64,000 nucleotides of DNA from Phymatolithon calcareum (GCA_977006965.1 OZ345353.1:3100001-3164000), one strand, 5' to 3'. Numbered from the stretch's first letter, positions 12,187-23,337 are shown. The notes: generated by a model not told the origin, from the sequence alone. Program-made: numbers and translations.

Positions 12187-14108
12187 TCATCAATTGCTGT
12201 AACGTGCTGATAGCGCATCGTGCGTTACAACGTGCCATTAATATTAAACATGTTGTACTGGCTAACAGGAGACACTCGAATTACTGATTCAACCTTTTAG
12301 ACTAGCCCACGACTCACTTGCAAGGGTGAAGATCAAGTCGTATATCTGTCTAGCCGGACATCAGTGGTCCTAAAGCAAGAATTATGAGACTGGCAGGGTA
12401 TGGTCCGAGAATTCTATCCTCTTTATTCTCACTCCAGGAACGGCTTTTATGAAACATCCTTGACGGGAAGGCCTTCACCCCACCTTAATGATCCCCCTCT
12501 AAAGTGCGAAGAAATAGAAACCTCGTCTTCCTCCATTTCCATCGCTACATCACGTCCCACCATACCACTACCTCCCAACGTCTAACATGAGGCACTTTTA
12601 ATTTTCAGATTCGGGCGAGACCTGATCACAGGTTTCTCCTCCAAAATGAGGTTCCCACAAATAACGTGTCCGCACTGAGCTACGTTCAAAACTATGTTGG
12701 AGCCAGATAATGCATGAACTAAATGGGCAACAATATGATACGGTACAGTTCGATGTACCGTGGAACATGAACCACTTTATGATACCCATGTGTCAGAGCG
12801 CAAGCTGCGAGCAATCTTTTTCTAAGCCTGAAGACCCGTTTGAGCTATACAAAATTCAAATTTCTTGTACAAAAGAGCTATAGTACAGTTTCAGACACTC
12901 AACAAACAAGTTCTAAGGGTCACCTTTCGTGAGTACGAGTCTCGAAGTACCCTCGGTGTCTCGTTTAGGCTATGATATGAGAGGTGATCTGCAATTCAAA
13001 GGTTGAATGTTACTGTTCATCCAGGGGTCTTACTTTCCCCTAGTACAATTTTCTGAACATAAACCTATGCAACTGCAATCTCTGTATTGTTGCCATAGAG
13101 ACGTTTCGACCAGATCTCTATAGGCCTACAATTATTTATATTTAAAGGTTCCTTGCAAGCTGCATTTGTCCATGACGACTCAGGTCAATGCTATATTTTG
13201 GTTATATTTTTGAAACCCTGCTTTGCACAGCATTTAAACGGATCGTGTTCTAATATGCAGTACAGTACAGTACTGTAGAGTAATCCGGTCAACGAAGTGA
13301 TATACTAGACCTTTTACATCTGCAACACCTTTAGTACTGCATCTTCGACGTCTTCACATGTTGAGCATGTTTACGGTGCATTCTTTTCTCAATCTAATGG
13401 TATGATTCCACTTTCACCTGCTAAAGTGTGAAAATGGTGAATACGATTGGGGAAAAAATCAGTCGTGATGCTTCTTCTACAGGAAGCGTGTGTTAGCATG
13501 GGGACGAATCCGATGTTCCTTATGATACTCATGCCCTTATGCAAATCAAACAAAACGTACTTTGAAAATAAATTATGTCTCTCGCTGAGGAAATATACGT
13601 TTGCAACTTTGCAAACATAAAGTGGACTGTAGGCCTATGAAAGTAAAGACATGTACGGGCGGGCGTGGAGAAACGATTTTGTGGTACGTACGCAATGTAG
13701 GCGGTGAGGAATCTCGAGCCCCGGAAAGTAGAGAATTATTCGCGCGTTTTCCTTTCACTGTAATTTCTTCGATCCTCTGGATGTGTTTTTAGACAAACTA
13801 TAGCTGCTGGTCACTCTTGATATCTGCGATAACTAACTATTGTGAATTGACATGGAAAGAGTTGATTACTCTGGCTTCCAAGTAGTTTAGCGATCAATGA
13901 TCGAAGACAAAGGGTGGAACGTCTATCGGGCTGGCCACCTGACCGGGAAATAATCTTTAGACCTCTAGGGTGCAAAATATCTAGTTTAAGTAAGAGATAA
14001 GTGATCAACTTGGGAGGGGATGGTGTTAGCATGATTTCGTGTATGAGGTCCTCAATGGGGAGGTACTGGTGCAGATTTTGTTCAAACTGAGATTCGATAG
14101 TGTCGCTT

Positions 14109-14138
14109 CCTGCCAGTCCTGTTCAGAGCACTGGCAGG
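14109..14138. repeat. 30-bp palindromic motif, copy 5 (one mismatch pair)
   Basis: It reads cctgccagtcctgttcag then agcactggcagg. Diverged inverted-repeat arms lie on both sides (about 13,480-13,950 in reverse and about 14,200-14,420 forward). Confidence 0.65.
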
Positions 14139-14568
14139 AGGAGATAACTTCGTCTCCATTGCAATGAAAATAATAATAAAAACTGTCCAGATGATTAGCA
14201 CAGTGCATGAGGATCTCGCGAATGATACTCTACTTTCTGGTGCTCGACATTCCTCATCGATTCTATTGTGTCTATACCACAGTTTCTCCACTCCCAGAAG
14301 CCTTTTACCGTGAAAGAGAGCACTATACTGTCTTTCTTTGCCATTTAGACAAAGCTCAGTTCATCTTCCAGTGATATGATAATCCGTGCCATCAATGCAT
14401 CCGTAATCGTTGATACTCTATGATGAGTACTCCACTTCATTGTTGAGACGATCACAAATCGTCACACAATCTCTTCGGCATCCCGTCGAACGACAGACAG
14501 TGCGTTGCCGTTATTCGCAACAATAGCAAGCGACTACCGCTTTGCACCATCAGCACATACGGGAAAGA

Positions 14569-14890
14569 GGAAAATGAGGCCCAAAATACTATACAACACA
14601 GTACAAATAATCCAAGAGAGTATGTCATCGATAGCACCCTAGAGCCTTTGTTGTCTGAAATCGCGTCCCTCATACATTAGGTGGCACGAAAATCAAAAAG
14701 TGAAGCAGTTCAAACATGGCGCACACAACACCGCTCTCTTACATCACACGTGTGTAAAGCTCCAAGGCACGAGACGTGTCTGGTGCGATCACAGCTCGCC
14801 AATCTCGAAACATATTTCGAACACTGAGCATGACATATAGATTTCAGCGCTTACACTTACGAGGTTAAACAGCTGCAAGGCGTGACTATG
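14569..14890. other. Highly similar non-coding block, copy 2
   Basis: Counterpart of 5289-5630. The minus-strand hydrophobic frame of copy 1 is interrupted here by a stop, which argues against protein coding as the reason for the similarity. Confidence 0.5.
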
Positions 14891-15557
14891 ATCAGCTTGC
14901 ACATCTTTGTAGCCTTAAAGTAGCGAAGCTCCAAAGCATGAAGTTACTGTCCTCTCTTTCTTCTATAGCCCAAGTATACATTTCCCCTACACGCAGCGTG
15001 TCGGATAATAAATTCGTTCCGGCACTTTGAAGCAAGTGTGCCAGTCTCATCAAAAGCACTAATGCACAGGAGATGTAAATATCTTTCTTGACATTACCCT
15101 ATGCTATCATCGGCAATTTCCTCTTTACATTCGTTGATTGCACGGGAGTTCAACTCTGCGGTTCGCTGGAACGCCCTCCCTGCCGTATTGAAACGGGCTT
15201 CGTAACTTAATCATACCTTCCTTTCTCCTCCCCTTTTCCAAGGCTCACGTATGTATCTCTGAAATGCGAACCGAGTCTGAAGATAGAACGACCATGAGAG
15301 ACTTCGCTAACGTCATACTCGAGAACGCGGGCTTCTCTTCTGTACGAGGAGTATTGAAAACGTGACATCCACTTTTGACAACAAGATATCGTGGTGGGAA
15401 GAAAACAACAAGGCGAAGTGTCGATTTATCCGTGTATGCGCTGAAAAGGACTGCAAATAATCAGTAAAATATTGAAGACTATAATACACCATCTGAAATG
15501 TAGTAAAAGCGATTTTAAGGCTCAGGATGAAATTGATCTGGGAACTATCAGCATAAC

Positions 15558-15613
15558 AGGAAATAATCAGCATCTATATAATAAAACATTTATATAGATG
15601 CTGATTATTTCCT
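15558..15613. repeat. AT-rich hairpin with perfect 23-bp arms
   Basis: The arms at 15558-15580 and 15591-15613 are exact reverse complements around a 10-nt AT-rich loop. Degenerate relatives lie at 2865-2923 and 12129-12186. At about 5,637-5,660 only the right arm is left, because a deletion ended inside the hairpin. Confidence 0.75.
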
Positions 15614-17620
15614 CATAAATGTCTGTAAAGTGTTGTTGGCACATCGCGAGTTATTACTCACGACGTGCTAACAATATCTGAGATGTTGTACTAGCGAACA
15701 AGCGACACTCGGGATACTCATTTAATCATATACACTAGCCCACCAGGAGACTCAGTTACAAACGGGAGGCTCAAGAGGTATACATGTCTACCAAGTCATC
15801 AGAGGTCCTAAAGCCAGAATTATGATACTCAAAGTTTATGGACAGAGTATCGTAACATCTGCACTCTCACTCCAAGAACGAATTTTAATGGAACATCCCG
15901 GTGTGGAAGACCTTCGCGCCACCAGAGCGATCCCCTCTAAAGTACAACAGAAGAGACATCTTGCCTTCCATCATTTCTAGCGCTACACCAAATCCCGCCA
16001 TACCACAACCGCCCAACATCTAACATGTGCCACTTTCCATGTTCAGACTCAGGAGATTTCTAGCCACATGTATCTCCTGGATGCATAATCATTGTGTCTT
16101 CACTAACAACGTGTCCGCATTGAGCTACGTTCAAAACTATGTTGGAGCCAGATAATGTAATAACTGAACGGGCCACAATATGATACTGTACTGTACGATG
16201 TACCGTTGAACATGAGCCACTTTATGATACCCATGAGTTTGAGTGCAAACTGTGCGCAATCTTGCTTCAAGCCTGAAGACTCATTCCAGCTGTACAAACT
16301 TCAAATCTGTTGCAGAAAAGTGCTATAGTAATGTTCTAGACACTGAACAAACATGTTGTAAAGGTCACTTGTAAATGTTTCATGAGTAACTCAAAAGGTT
16401 AGACGTCACTGTGCAACTAGGGCTCATATATTCCCCTGGTACAACCTTTTGAAAAACAGCCTTTGCAATTGCAATCTCTGCATTATTGTAACAGAGACGT
16501 TTGGAACAGATCTCAACAAGCCTAAAATTATTCATTTTTAAAGGTGCCTTGAAACCTGCATTCGTCCAAGACGACTTATGTCAATGCTGTATTTTTAATA
16601 TTTCTGAAAACCTGCTTTGCACAGAATTGCAATGGATTACAATGGGCTCCATTGTTGAAGGAGGGGCATCATTAATCAATTAAAATGTTGTCTTCCACCT
16701 CTTCTCCAGACCGTGGGTGCCAAAATCTCTGAAGTGGCTTCAATTGATTCGTACAGTAGTGTAATTTAATCTCGTCAATAAAAAAATATGATTGACCCTT
16801 CGCATCTGGAACGAGTTTCGTATTGCGACTCCGACGTCTTCACCTGAGTGTTCCAATTAAGCAGGTTTTTCTCTACAGTCTTTTATCAATCGAATGCTAT
16901 GATATCGCTTTCACCTACGTAAGTTTGAAAACGGGGATTACGCGCCGGGAAAAATTGAGTCCTGAAGCCTTCCAGTACACGACTTTTTTGTTACTACGGA
17001 GTTAGTAAGTAAACGAGCCCGATATTCCTGATAATATTTTTCCACCTAAAAAAACGAACACCATACTTCGAAAAAATATTTTGGTGTCCCGCTGAGGAAT
17101 TAGACGCTCGCAACGTTGCTCTCATAAACGGGAGTGTGGTCTTATGAAAGCAAAGACACAGGCGTGCGGCAATATTGTGGTACGTTCGCAATGTAGGCAA
17201 TGAGGAAGGCCGAGCCTCGGAATGCGGAGAATCATTCGCGGGTTTCGCTTACACCGTAAAATATTTGATCTTCTAGCCAGTGTTTTAGGCAAAATATAAC
17301 TGTTGGTCACTCCTGAAATCTATCAGAACTAATTATTTTGTATTAAAACGGAAAAGGTTGATGACACCGTCTTCTAGGTTTTCAGTTTTGTAGTTTAGCG
17401 ACTAAAGAGCGAATGCAAAGGGTGCAACGTCTATCGGCCTGGCCTCCGGACTCTTGGAAAAGAATCTTTGGACATTTAAGGTACACTGACTTCTAGTGCA
17501 GGTAAGAGATACGTGAACACCTTGAGAAGGGGTGTTGTTATTATGATCCCGGCGATGAGCTCTTCAAGGGGGAGATACTGGTGCAGATCTCGTCTGAACT
17601 GAAATTCGATAGCGTCTCTT

Positions 17621-17650
17621 CCTGCCAGTGCTCTTCAGACCACTGGCAGG
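17621..17650. repeat. 30-bp palindromic motif, copy 6 (one mismatch)
   Basis: Identical to 7631-7660 except for one base in the right arm (cagaccactgg). It stands at the matching position near the end of duplication copy 2. Confidence 0.7.
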
Positions 17651-17793
17651 AGGCGACGCCTTCGTTTCTGTTGCAATGAAACTAAGAATAAGAAATAATC
17701 GTCTTTTTGACCTGGATAAATCAAAGCATCAATCTCCTTATTCCCTACAAAGTGGTAAACATTGTCGGCACTCACAAAATCCTCCCTGCTACT

Positions 17794-18590
17794 TCTATGA
17801 AACACACCGGAATTGTGTTCACAACGAATGTGATTCAGGATGAAAACATCCTCTCTCGACACTCCAACTTGACATTAGATGCAGTCGCCCTCCATTTACC
17901 ATACGGAAAAAGCTCCTGCCGTTGATCGTTCTCAAGAAACCGAAACGCGGACTACTATGCACCCACTGCATATGACATCGCTTGAAGACCCCACGATTGA
18001 TCGCGCAATAGAAGAGACTCCAATCCTCAAGAGTAAACAATCCCTCTCAGAGTACAAAGAAACTAGATGGAAAAAGCGGTCAGCAAAATCCGGGAGATCA
18101 TCACCAAGAATGAGAGGAAGAAATGTAAGCAAGGGGACATAGCGTTACAGTACGATATGACTCTCAGATGCTGATCGGACATCGACAGCTTTAAGTAAAC
18201 TCATATCCATGCTTCAATCCGTGCTCCCCACCCCCGCCCATCATTTCGCACGCACTTTTCTTCTCACTGAGAGCACGACGCGCGAAGAAACACTGTCGCC
18301 TTCAACCTGCACCCCTGCCGGGAAAACTGAAAGGCGGAACAACGAACAAGCCCGGGCTGTGTCATTACGCACTACGCGACGTTCCACAGTTCATCCTTAC
18401 GCACAGACCATCCTTCGACGCTCCAAGAACAAGCTTTGCGTGCTCCCTCGTTCTTCACCCGTACGAAAACTGGCCAGCTCAATATTACATAACGGTACTT
18501 GAACTGCCCCGGCTCCAGAAGGGCATAAGAAAATCAGGCCGTCGAAAACAAAATAAAAGTTTAAAAGGTTTCCAAATATTCAAACAGAAC
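17794..18590 (+). other. Upstream region of the Helitron, partly open reading frame
   Basis: Not shared with duplication copy 1. Two plus-strand frames are open. One is 17879-18142, from an ATG (87 codons, polar and basic). The other is a frame without ATG from 18195 that runs on through the simple repeats and into the frame ending at 20063. The second looks protein-like near its end (HPYENWPAQYY, VLELPRLQKGIRKSGRRK). An exon of the Helitron protein could lie here, but no start codon is visible in that frame. Confidence 0.35.
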
Positions 18591-18850
18591 AAAAAGAACA
18601 AAAAGAACAAAAAGAACAAAAAGAACAAAAAGAACAAAAAGAACAAAAAGAACAAAAAGAACAAAAAGAACAAAAAGAACAAAAAGAACAAAAAGAACAA
18701 AAAGAACAAAAAGAACAAAAAGAACAAAAAGAACAAAAAGAACAAAAAGAACAAAAAGAACAAAAAGAACAAAAAGAACAAAAAGAACAAAAAGAACAAA
18801 AAGAACAAAAAGAACAAAAAGAACAAAAAGAACAAAAAGAACACAAAAAG
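18591..18850 (+). repeat. Microsatellite (AAAAAGAAC)n, about 28 copies
   Basis: A run of 9-bp units with essentially no interruption, slightly irregular at the right end (gaacacaaaaagaac). The length is a multiple of three per unit, so in the open plus frame it reads as Lys-Lys-Asn repeats. The apparent long Phe/Leu/Cys/Val frames on the other strand are only its complement. Confidence 0.95.
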
Positions 18851-18853
18851 AAC

Positions 18854-19206
18854 AAAACAAAACAAAACAAAACAAAACAAAACAAAACAAAACAAAACAA
18901 AACAAAACAAAACAAAACAAAACAAAACAAAACAAAACAAAACAAAACAAAACAAAACAAAACAAAACAAAACAAAACAAAACAAAACAAAACAAAACAA
19001 AACAAAACAAAACAAAACAAAACAAAACAAAACAAAACAAAACAAAACAAAACAAAACAAAACAAAACAAAACAAAACAAAACAAAACAAAACAAAACAA
19101 AACAAAACAAAACAAAACAAAACAAAACAAAACAAAACAAAACAAAACAAAACAAAACAAAACAAAACAAAACAAAACAAAACAAAACAAAACAAAACAA
19201 AACAAA
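18854..19206 (+). repeat. Microsatellite (AAAAC)n, 70 copies
   Basis: A run of 70 perfect 5-bp units directly after the 9-bp array. Together with it, 18581-19206 contains no T at all on the plus strand, so no plus frame can contain a stop there. Assembly length should be treated with caution. Confidence 0.95.
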
Positions 19207-20063
19207 TAATATCTCTATTATGCGAAGAAAAAGGAGAACCAGTTCGAAAATGTCCTCAAAAAGACCCAAAAAAATTAAAAAAATGTTCTCCAATCCTTCC
19301 GAAAGTTAAGATATCTGTCGATTTTATCCAGTATGATTACAAATGCAACTTCCCAATCCGAATTGCTCCGAAGATGAAGAATACCGCTTTTCAAGAGGAA
19401 ATCTGTTCTCCAGTTAAATTATCGTCAAAAGTTAATCACAGAGTTTTGCATGAAGGAAGGAATTCTGCAATTAAATTAGCTCCTCAAATCGAGCGTAACG
19501 CACTTCTGGACATGAGAAAAACGAAATCAAGTCCAATCCTTCCCTTTAATATACCCCAAAACAACGTGTACTTTTCAAAAGGTTCTTTATCTTTCGATTT
19601 TCGCCGACAGGAAGAAAGAATGAATAGAGATAAACGATTTTCAGAGATTTCAGCAGGGACAGAACCAGCAAATCACGATGAATGCAATTCTTCAATTAAA
19701 TTTGCTCCCAGAATCGAGCGAACCGCACTTTCAGCCTTTAATGAGGAGAAATCTGTTCCGATTCTTCCGTTGGCTACAGTAAAGGAAAACCTATCTTCTA
19801 CAGATTCTGCAATTCTCGAGCTTCCCCCGGCGGAAAAATTAGTAAAATTGAAAAAAAATCTTCCAGTCCTTCCATTCGGTAAACTGCCGAAAAATGTGCG
19901 CTTTACAATAGATTCTGCTGGTCTTGAGCTTCTTTCAGAAGAACAATTAGCAAAATTGACTGAAAATCAATCGTTTTCAGCAGTTTCAGAAGAGACAAAA
20001 CGAGCCATTCATGAAGAATGCCGAAATATGCTTACAGGTCCTTTTATGGAACAAAAAGTATGA
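19207..20063 (+). CDS. N-terminal extension in frame with Helitron ORF1 (repeat-rich)
   Basis: The first ATG in this frame is at 19374 (229 codons), but the frame is open from 18195. It ends with TGA at 20061-20063, after which the same frame continues directly into the Rep protein. The sequence shows a degenerate module about three to four times: PILP-like, then APxIERxAL-like, then H-D/E-E-C-x-N. One unit (CSPILPKVKISVDF with PIRIAPKM) lies upstream of the ATG, so translation probably begins further upstream or in another exon. No known domain is recognised. Either the TGA is a nonsense mutation, or an intron ending at tgatcag joins the parts differently. Confidence 0.45.
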
Positions 20064-23000
20064 TCAGTATGCGATTCATGGACAAGAGAGAATCTATGTC
20101 CTCTTCGAGAACCTAGCAAAGACTTCTATTCTAGATGTTTGAATCGCCTTGCTCCATCTGCAGATTTACCAGAACGGTTGAAAAGCTTTTACGATATATC
20201 CGCATATCTTCCTCAGCTTAAAAATGCACTCCTATCTAAACAGGGCGTTGAAGAAGATAGAAGTATGGAAAACATCTTCAGAATTAGAGTTTGCAATAAA
20301 TGCTACAACTCTTTAAACCGCGGTTCCCAATACGAAAATAGCAATCCACCGAAATTCTCCATTGCAAATGGGTTCACTATCGGCCTACTCCCAAAATCAA
20401 TCAATGATGCAACAGTGACGGAGAAAAGACTTACATCCCTCACTAACATTAAAGGTCATACTATTATAGCACGTGGAGGAAAGCATAGGTTCATCAAAAG
20501 TCACTTCATTGTATTTTCCTCTCAGCCAGATGTCATAAAAGAAGGCATTAACGAGCTCATTAAAGAGGAAGATAAATTATTGATTATTTTTACTAACCCA
20601 ATGACAGATGCACAAAAGAGAGCCACGATGAGACGGTATATCGCACGAAAGGGAAAGATAAATGATCTTCTTGCCTTCTATATGGAAAACAATGCGCTGT
20701 ATAAGTGTCTGGAAAGAAACGGAAGAGAAATATGCCGACTACAGAACATATCTTCAAGTGCACAATCTGAGCTTGACAACATAAACACTGTGTACTATAT
20801 AGACGATCGAATGCCCGCAGAAGAAATATCCGAAAATCAGAGTAATATCCGTAGACCGACAGTTCTTGGCAGTGCTCAGAATCCAGATGAAGAAACTATC
20901 ATACGACAAGATGCATCCCTTTTCACAAATGAAGAAGCTACAGAGCCTATCACAAGGCTTAAAATGGCCACTGCACAAGTTATAGATGTGCAGCAAGCTG
21001 GAAAGCTCCTACCTGCCAACTCTCCAAATTTCTTTGGTCGGCTTTTTCCTCATTTATTTCCTTTCGGATACGGGCATCCGGACGTATCGAGAAATGTCAG
21101 TGTTAGTCTAGAAGAGTGTGTTAAACATTACTTGAAACTATCTAATAGACGGTTTGCGCAGGACGAAACGTTTCCACTAATCGCATTCGACATTGTGTCC
21201 AGAAAACGAGCAATGTCTCACATTTCACTATCGTGCAGACTTAATCCAAAAGAAATCGAGATACTGAATGAAGTGAGTGCTTCTGATCTTGCAGGGCAGC
21301 TACAACAGGAAACTAGAAAGAGAGAAATTCTAAAAAACGGCCACAAATTCACTGAAAAGACGATGAATCACGGGGGGAAAAGATTACTCAGGCGTGTAAA
21401 TGCTGTACTAGGGAAAACATATGCTACAAACGAAGAACGGAAAATATATCAGCGTAAAGCATGGAGTATGGCCGCTAAATATCACAGTGCTGCAATGTTC
21501 ATTACAGTTACTCCTAATGAAAATGGAAATGCGACTGTTGCATTCTTTGCAGGTGACATAAACAGAGATAATCTAATAAGCATAACTGAGAACGACATTC
21601 CATGTAATGCTTCTCGGATAGAAATAGCAGGAAGAGACCCAGTCTCGTGTGATTTGTTCTTCACAAATATTTTAGAAATGCTTATTGGACCTATGATTGG
21701 CTTTGATATGAAGACGAAACTTCCACGAAAACAAGGTGGTCTTTTCGGTGTACCAAAAGCCTTCATGGGAGGTATAGAAAACCAAGGCAAGGGAACGTTA
21801 CATGTTCATCTCATTGTGTTCCTAGCTGGATTTCCTAGTGATTCTGATGAGATCATGTTATTGCTGAAGACAGATAAAGATTTCCGAGATCGAATAAATT
21901 CATATATAGACTCCGTAATTGAATCTAGTGCAATTAATTCAGAAAGCGAGCTTGAATGTCCTAATTGTTTCTCGAAAGGCACTATCGAACCCACTAAGAT
22001 TTCTAAGATAGCATATTCTCGAAATTTGAAATTTGAAACACCTCCAGAGACGTCAAAATGTAAAACATGTCAGAACAGTTTCGGAGGAGATGCAGTTATT
22101 CGTCATAACTTGAGGCGAATGAAAATGCAGTTATTTGAGCAATGCGCTTCACATACTCTGGGAAATAATTGTTCTGATGTTCTTCCGCTTTCCACGGTTG
22201 ACAGTGTAGGAAAATATGACAAAGAAGAAGATAGAAAAGTTGCGATTAAGTCAGCTGTCCCAAGAATATCCTCGACTCCAGATAAAACTTCTTCTCCTGA
22301 AGACTTGCTCGTGCACACAATCTTCATGATAGAGCTTTTACTTCTGAACCAGAATCATAGGTGGAAACATGCGGCAAGCTGTTTCAAAAAAAGCTCGAAC
22401 TGCAAAGAAGGGTTTTGTAGGTATAATTTTCCTAGATTAGCTAATCATCTGACTGAAATTGATGAATTTGGTAGCATTACTGGAAAGAGAGTCGTAGGAA
22501 GTGAATACATTAACTCTTTCAATTCTGTTTTGCTTCATGTTATACGATCAAATCATGATGTTCGATTCCTTCTGTGCTGTGCGCACGAAATTTATTACAC
22601 CATCAAGTATGTTGTAAAAGACCAATTCACAATAGATAATATCGCTGCCATTACTATTGCTTCCTACACGAAGCGATTGGGAAAGGAATCTACTTTAAAA
22701 AAAGATATTTCTGCAACCCGAACTGTCTACGGACGCATCGCTTCGATGGCATATGCTCGATCGGACCTCGTTGAAGTTGGCGCTGTAACTGCTGTACACT
22801 ATTTATTACATGGTACTACATTTGTTTGCTCTCATGACTTTCAAAGTTTGCACTTGGGTAGGCACTTGTATGATTTGGATGAAGTTGAAAGCGATATTGG
22901 ACTCATCCCTTACGGAAATTCTTACATTGCATTCAATGTAACATTGAATTACACTTTGCGCCCATTAGAGTTGGAGAAAATATGTCTTTACGATTATACA

Positions 23001-23288
23001 GAAGTCTTTCTTATATCCAAGGATATTCCCAAAGACATTGATTCAAATCCAGATTGCATGCGTCTTCACCCGAACCATTCCTTTTATGCTACAAAAGTGG
23101 TTAAGCGACGTAAAGTAAAAGTAATCTCGGATATTATTGGTCCTAGAATACCTGACTTGTACGAGATCAGTGATGAGGAAATGGAAAAGTATGCTAAAAT
23201 CGCATTACTTCTTTTTAAACCATACAGAAGCAAAGTAAATATACTACAGCAGTTCAAAACATTCAAAGAGGCATTTCACAATTTTTAA
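20064..23288 (+). CDS. Helitron (Helentron-type) Rep protein, ORF1
   Basis: The frame is open from 20064; the first ATG is at 20265. Residues below count from 20139. An N-terminal zinc-binding region (CDSWTRENLC upstream, then RVCNKCYNSL, and ANGFTIGLLP) resembles the DUF6570 segment found in Helitron proteins. The Rep core has FITVTPNENG near 453, the HUH motif in GTLHVHLIVF (H555, H557), and the double tyrosine motif YTIKY (Y820, Y824). These are the residues expected to nick and join DNA in rolling-circle transposition. All catalytic positions are present. The stop is 49 nt before the helicase ORF, whereas many Helitrons carry Rep and helicase in one protein. An unseen intron could join them. 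Confidence 0.85.
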   Translation, partial: SVCDSWTRENLCPLREPSKDFYSRCLNRLAPSADLPERLKSFYDISAYLPQLKNALLSKQGVEEDRSMENIFRIRVCNKCYNSLNRGSQYENSNPPKFSIANGFTIGLLPKSINDATVTEKRLTSLTNIKGHTIIARGGKHRFIKSHFIVFSSQPDVIKEGINELIKEEDKLLIIFTNPMTDAQKRATMRRYIARKGKINDLLAFYMENNALYKCLERNGREICRLQNISSSAQSELDNINTVYYIDDRMPAEEISENQSNIRRPTVLGSAQNPDEETIIRQDASLFTNEEATEPITRLKMATAQVIDVQQAGKLLPANSPNFFGRLFPHLFPFGYGHPDVSRNVSVSLEECVKHYLKLSNRRFAQDETFPLIAFDIVSRKRAMSHISLSCRLNPKEIEILNEVSASDLAGQLQQETRKREILKNGHKFTEKTMNHGGKRLLRRVNAVLGKTYATNEERKIYQRKAWSMAAKYHSAAMFITVTPNENGNATVAFFAGDINRDNLISITENDIPCNASRIEIAGRDPVSCDLFFTNILEMLIGPMIGFDMKTKLPRKQGGLFGVPKAFMGGIENQGKGTLHVHLIVFLAGFPSDSDEIMLLLKTDKDFRDRINSYIDSVIESSAINSESELECPNCFSKGTIEPTKISKIAYSRNLKFETPPETSKCKTCQNSFGGDAVIRHNLRRMKMQLFEQCASHTLGNNCSDVLPLSTVDSVGKYDKEEDRKVAIKSAVPRISSTPDKTSSPEDLLVHTIFMIELLLLNQNHRWKHAASCFKKSSNCKEGFCRYNFPRLANHLTEIDEFGSITGKRVVGSEYINSFNSVLLHVIRSNHDVRFLLCCAHEIYYTIKYVVKDQFTIDNIAAITIASYTKRLGKESTLKKDISATRTVYGRIASMAYARSDLVEVGAVTAVHYLLHGTTFVCSHDFQSLHLGRHLYDLDEVESDIGLIPYGNSYIAFNVTLNYTLRPLELEKICLYDYTEVFLISKDIPKDIDSNPDCMRLHPNHSFYATKVVKRRKVKVISDIIGPRIPDLYEISDEEMEKYAKIALLLFKPYRSKVNILQQFKTFKEAFHNF

Positions 23289-23337
23289 AAATAGCGTACA
23301 GTACAAGAACTCTCAAGCTGCACATATACTCTCAAAC

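Larger units (their letters stand above)
9091..17793. repeat. Segmental duplication, copy 2
   Basis: It starts at the position matching base 1 of the window (shared 'tttaatacagtaaaagga') and ends with 'tccctgc', as copy 1 does. It is the more complete copy: it keeps the gene with an intact intron, the 140-bp segment at 11,868-12,005, and the segment around 14,900-15,590 that copy 1 has lost. Outside the gene it is repeat sequence with scattered short open frames that are not conserved between copies. After 17,793 the sequence changes to DNA unrelated to copy 1, so this is a candidate left edge for whatever was inserted there. Confidence 0.85.

Noticed and set aside
18485-19293. Three overlapping minus-strand ORFs of more than 210 codons made of Phe, Leu, Cys and Val
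   Set aside because: They are the complement of the two microsatellites and consist only of short periodic repeats; no unique sequence supports them.
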